Origin: CBDCZY01 sp965224745
Lineage (GTDB): Bacteria; Pseudomonadota; Gammaproteobacteria; Methylococcales; Methylomonadaceae
Assembly: GCA_965224745.1 (NCBI GenBank)
Contig: CBDCZY010000004.1
Location: 186,001-250,000, forward strand
Reading direction: 5' to 3'
DNA length: 64,000 bases
A program made the translations under genes and the position numbers. The notes beneath the pieces were generated by a model. That model saw nothing but the letters and a program-made list of their open reading frames with translations, had not been told where the DNA came from and searched no databases. Below are positions 62,405-64,000 of the stretch, one piece after another. The first letter of the stretch is position 1. Every line of letters begins with the position of its first letter.

Positions 62405-64000
62405 TTACAGTGTTTTAAGGTACTCCATCAGGTTTTCTTGTTCTGCTTCTGTCAGATCAGACGGAACCTCAGGTATTTCTTCTGATGTATAACGTTTGAT
62501 AACATCAGCTAAGGTAGCAGCGCTACCATCATGAAAATAAGGTGCAGTATGAGTCAGTCCTCTTAACCCTGGTGTTTTAATACCCAAGGACAGCAATCCT
62601 TCCGGTGGCTTTTCTACTATGTTGGTAAAAAACCCGTTATCACCCGTGCCTTCAGCAGTTTCATGACAGGCCACACAGTTCGCCTTACCGTAAAACAAAG
62701 CCAAACCGGCTTCTGCCTTGGTTTCATCGAACTCATCGGGGGCTGGGCTGGCGATACTTTGCAAGAACGCTTGGATGTCTAACAAATCCTCACGTTTGGT
62801 ATCGCTTCCTGGCTCATTTGCTTCAGCATCAGCCAAACGATCCCAATACTCTTGTGGTAAATCATTGGCAATTTCGATATTTTTTATGACTGCATTGACC
62901 GTTCCCCAAGCGCCATTGGCTCCTAGTGGCAAGTCTATTCCGCATTCCGGAGCGCTTGCCAGAGAATTATTGTCAGGTCTTAACTGCAAAATGCCAATCC
63001 AGGTTAGTGTGTAATTTTGCTCTGCCAGGTCGATAAAATTCCATAGCGGCGGAATACTGCTTGGATTGAATACATCATCATCAAAGGGATTGCCTGGAAG
63101 AAAGCGAGGGTCAAATTGGCCCGGCCCCCAATTTGTGTATTGATCTAGATTAGCTCGTTCTGACCCACTTTGAACTAGCGGTGTTAAAGAAAGTAACAGG
63201 CCAGCATCCAGTTTAGTATTGGGAGGCCCAAGAATTGGCTGACCAATAGGCAACGGAACTGGATCAGCATCAGCTGCCAGTTGAAAAGGTGTCTGTGAAA
63301 CGGTGACATGACACAATGCGCAAGTCAGTCCGACTGATGTCAGTTGATCGGGATTAGCGGGATCGTTAAATATGCCTTTAATACCCACAACAGCGTCTGC
63401 CTTAAGTAAGGTTTGCGTAATAGCAGGGTCGCTTAATGCGGCGGTTTTGGCAGCAAAGTCATCGCTTAGCATAACATCAACAATCGGCTGGGGTACTTTG
63501 GAAATATCTAGCTGAGCGCCTATGCCAACGGCTTCCAGAGGCGTCACCTGATTGAGGACTTCATGCAACTGGAATTGATCACCCCATAAAGCTTCATCTC
63601 CCCAGGTCTCGTTAAAGAAGAGATGACGACCGCGTTCTACTGCCTCGCCCGATTTAACTTGTAGTTTACGATAAACAACCCGAAAAGCACCCCGAGTACG
63701 TTTGGTCAAAGTAACTACTGTAGCATCAGAAGGCCGATACAGATTAGCTTGCATCCGCTGCCAACCTCCACGTTTCCTAACCGCAATCTCGCCTAACTCA
63801 GGATGTACTGGTGCAGGGTTGGCCGCTATCTCAATTTTCATGGGTTTTTTGAGTTGAAGCTTATACTGTGACCACCTTGAATACCAGTGCCAATACCAAT
63901 TATTTCGTCGAGGTTTAACGGGTCTAAGTTTAATCGTATAGATGGGACTTGCTTCGGTTTGCCGATCATCGAGCGGCTTATCATAACTTTTAACGCGAAC
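62405..64000 (-). CDS. Dihaem cytochrome c peroxidase/MauG-like protein, N-terminus beyond the window
   Basis: At least 531 codons. Two haem sites are visible: 'CALCH' and 'CVACH'. The C-terminal 'IKTPGLRGLTHTAPYFHDGS' is the peroxidase/MauG-family signature with a distal ligand region. An ATG exists at 63841, but the frame stays open through the window edge with plausible sequence ('YTIKLRPVKPRRNNWYWHWY'), so the real start and signal peptide lie outside. Periplasmic electron transfer or peroxide reduction is likely. A RoxA-like role cannot be excluded. Confidence 0.8.
   Translation of the reverse strand, partial: VRVKSYDKPLDDRQTEASPIYTIKLRPVKPRRNNWYWHWYSRWSQYKLQLKKPMKIEIAANPAPVHPELGEIAVRKRGGWQRMQANLYRPSDATVVTLTKRTRGAFRVVYRKLQVKSGEAVERGRHLFFNETWGDEALWGDQFQLHEVLNQVTPLEAVGIGAQLDISKVPQPIVDVMLSDDFAAKTAALSDPAITQTLLKADAVVGIKGIFNDPANPDQLTSVGLTCALCHVTVSQTPFQLAADADPVPLPIGQPILGPPNTKLDAGLLLSLTPLVQSGSERANLDQYTNWGPGQFDPRFLPGNPFDDDVFNPSSIPPLWNFIDLAEQNYTLTWIGILQLRPDNNSLASAPECGIDLPLGANGAWGTVNAVIKNIEIANDLPQEYWDRLADAEANEPGSDTKREDLLDIQAFLQSIASPAPDEFDETKAEAGLALFYGKANCVACHETAEGTGDNGFFTNIVEKPPEGLLSLGIKTPGLRGLTHTAPYFHDGSAATLADVIKRYTSEEIPEVPSDLTEAEQENLMEYLKTL

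Noticed and set aside
1..64000. CRISPR arrays, tRNA and rRNA genes
   Set aside because: No regularly spaced direct repeats or conserved RNA gene sequences were seen; repeats present are dispersed or inverted.

Overview
The window looks like the chromosome of an AT-leaning gammaproteobacterium. Housekeeping genes of that group are present: thpR, tag, a sixA-like phosphatase, a DUF3301 protein and a DUF3450/ExbB/ExbB/ExbD/TonB/TPR operon. There is also a large secretion and signalling set of a kind best known from cyanobacteria and large sulfur- or methane-oxidising gammaproteobacteria: filamentous-haemagglutinin-type two-partner secretion (TPS) proteins, CHAT, DUF928 and a CHASE2 cyclase. The exact taxon cannot be read from the sequence alone. 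No rRNA, tRNA or CRISPR array was seen.

Layout. 0.4-3.5 kb: a secreted thioredoxin-like/DsbD-like protein and ThpR. 3.8-9.7 kb: a Crp-type regulator overlapping a CHASE2-class III cyclase, then the first TPS exoprotein. 10.2-23.5 kb: eight tightly packed plus-strand genes that look like an undescribed lipid or isoprenoid pathway. In order they are a class I HMG-CoA reductase fused to an APH-type kinase, a CDP-alcohol phosphatidyltransferase fused to a CDP-archaeol-synthase-like (CarS/DUF46) domain, an MMPL/RND exporter, a formyltransferase-like enzyme, an alpha/beta hydrolase, an OleC-like AMP ligase, a UbiA prenyltransferase and a pyruvate-phosphate-dikinase-like phosphotransferase. 23.5-24.3 kb: a broken Phd/VapC toxin-antitoxin pair ended by a MITE. 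24.6-38 kb: a second TPS exoprotein, five small minus-strand lipoprotein genes, the TpsB transporter, and a third TPS exoprotein split by an IS110-family element. 38-44 kb: two related secreted proteins, a DUF928 protein and a TPR-CHAT protease. 44-51 kb: small genes, tag, HupE with its membrane-anchor partner, Cys-containing secreted peptides and an HAF-repeat protein. 51-58 kb: an HD-GYP response regulator, a SixA-like phosphatase and the TonB2-type energy transduction operon. 58-64 kb: a DUF937 protein, a CHRD/DUF302 protein, a Crp/Fnr regulator and a dihaem cytochrome that runs off the right edge.

How it works together (inference). The cyclase and Crp protein probably form a cAMP circuit. 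The TPS exoproteins would be exported by the single TpsB, and the CHAT and DUF928 proteins are their usual companions. A near-palindromic 20-bp motif lies upstream of the lipid cluster, between the lipoprotein operon and tpsB, upstream of DUF928 and upstream of CHAT, which suggests shared control. At least two small mobile-repeat families (a 172-bp MITE and a second inverted-repeat element at 48.5 kb) and one IS110 element have shaped the region.
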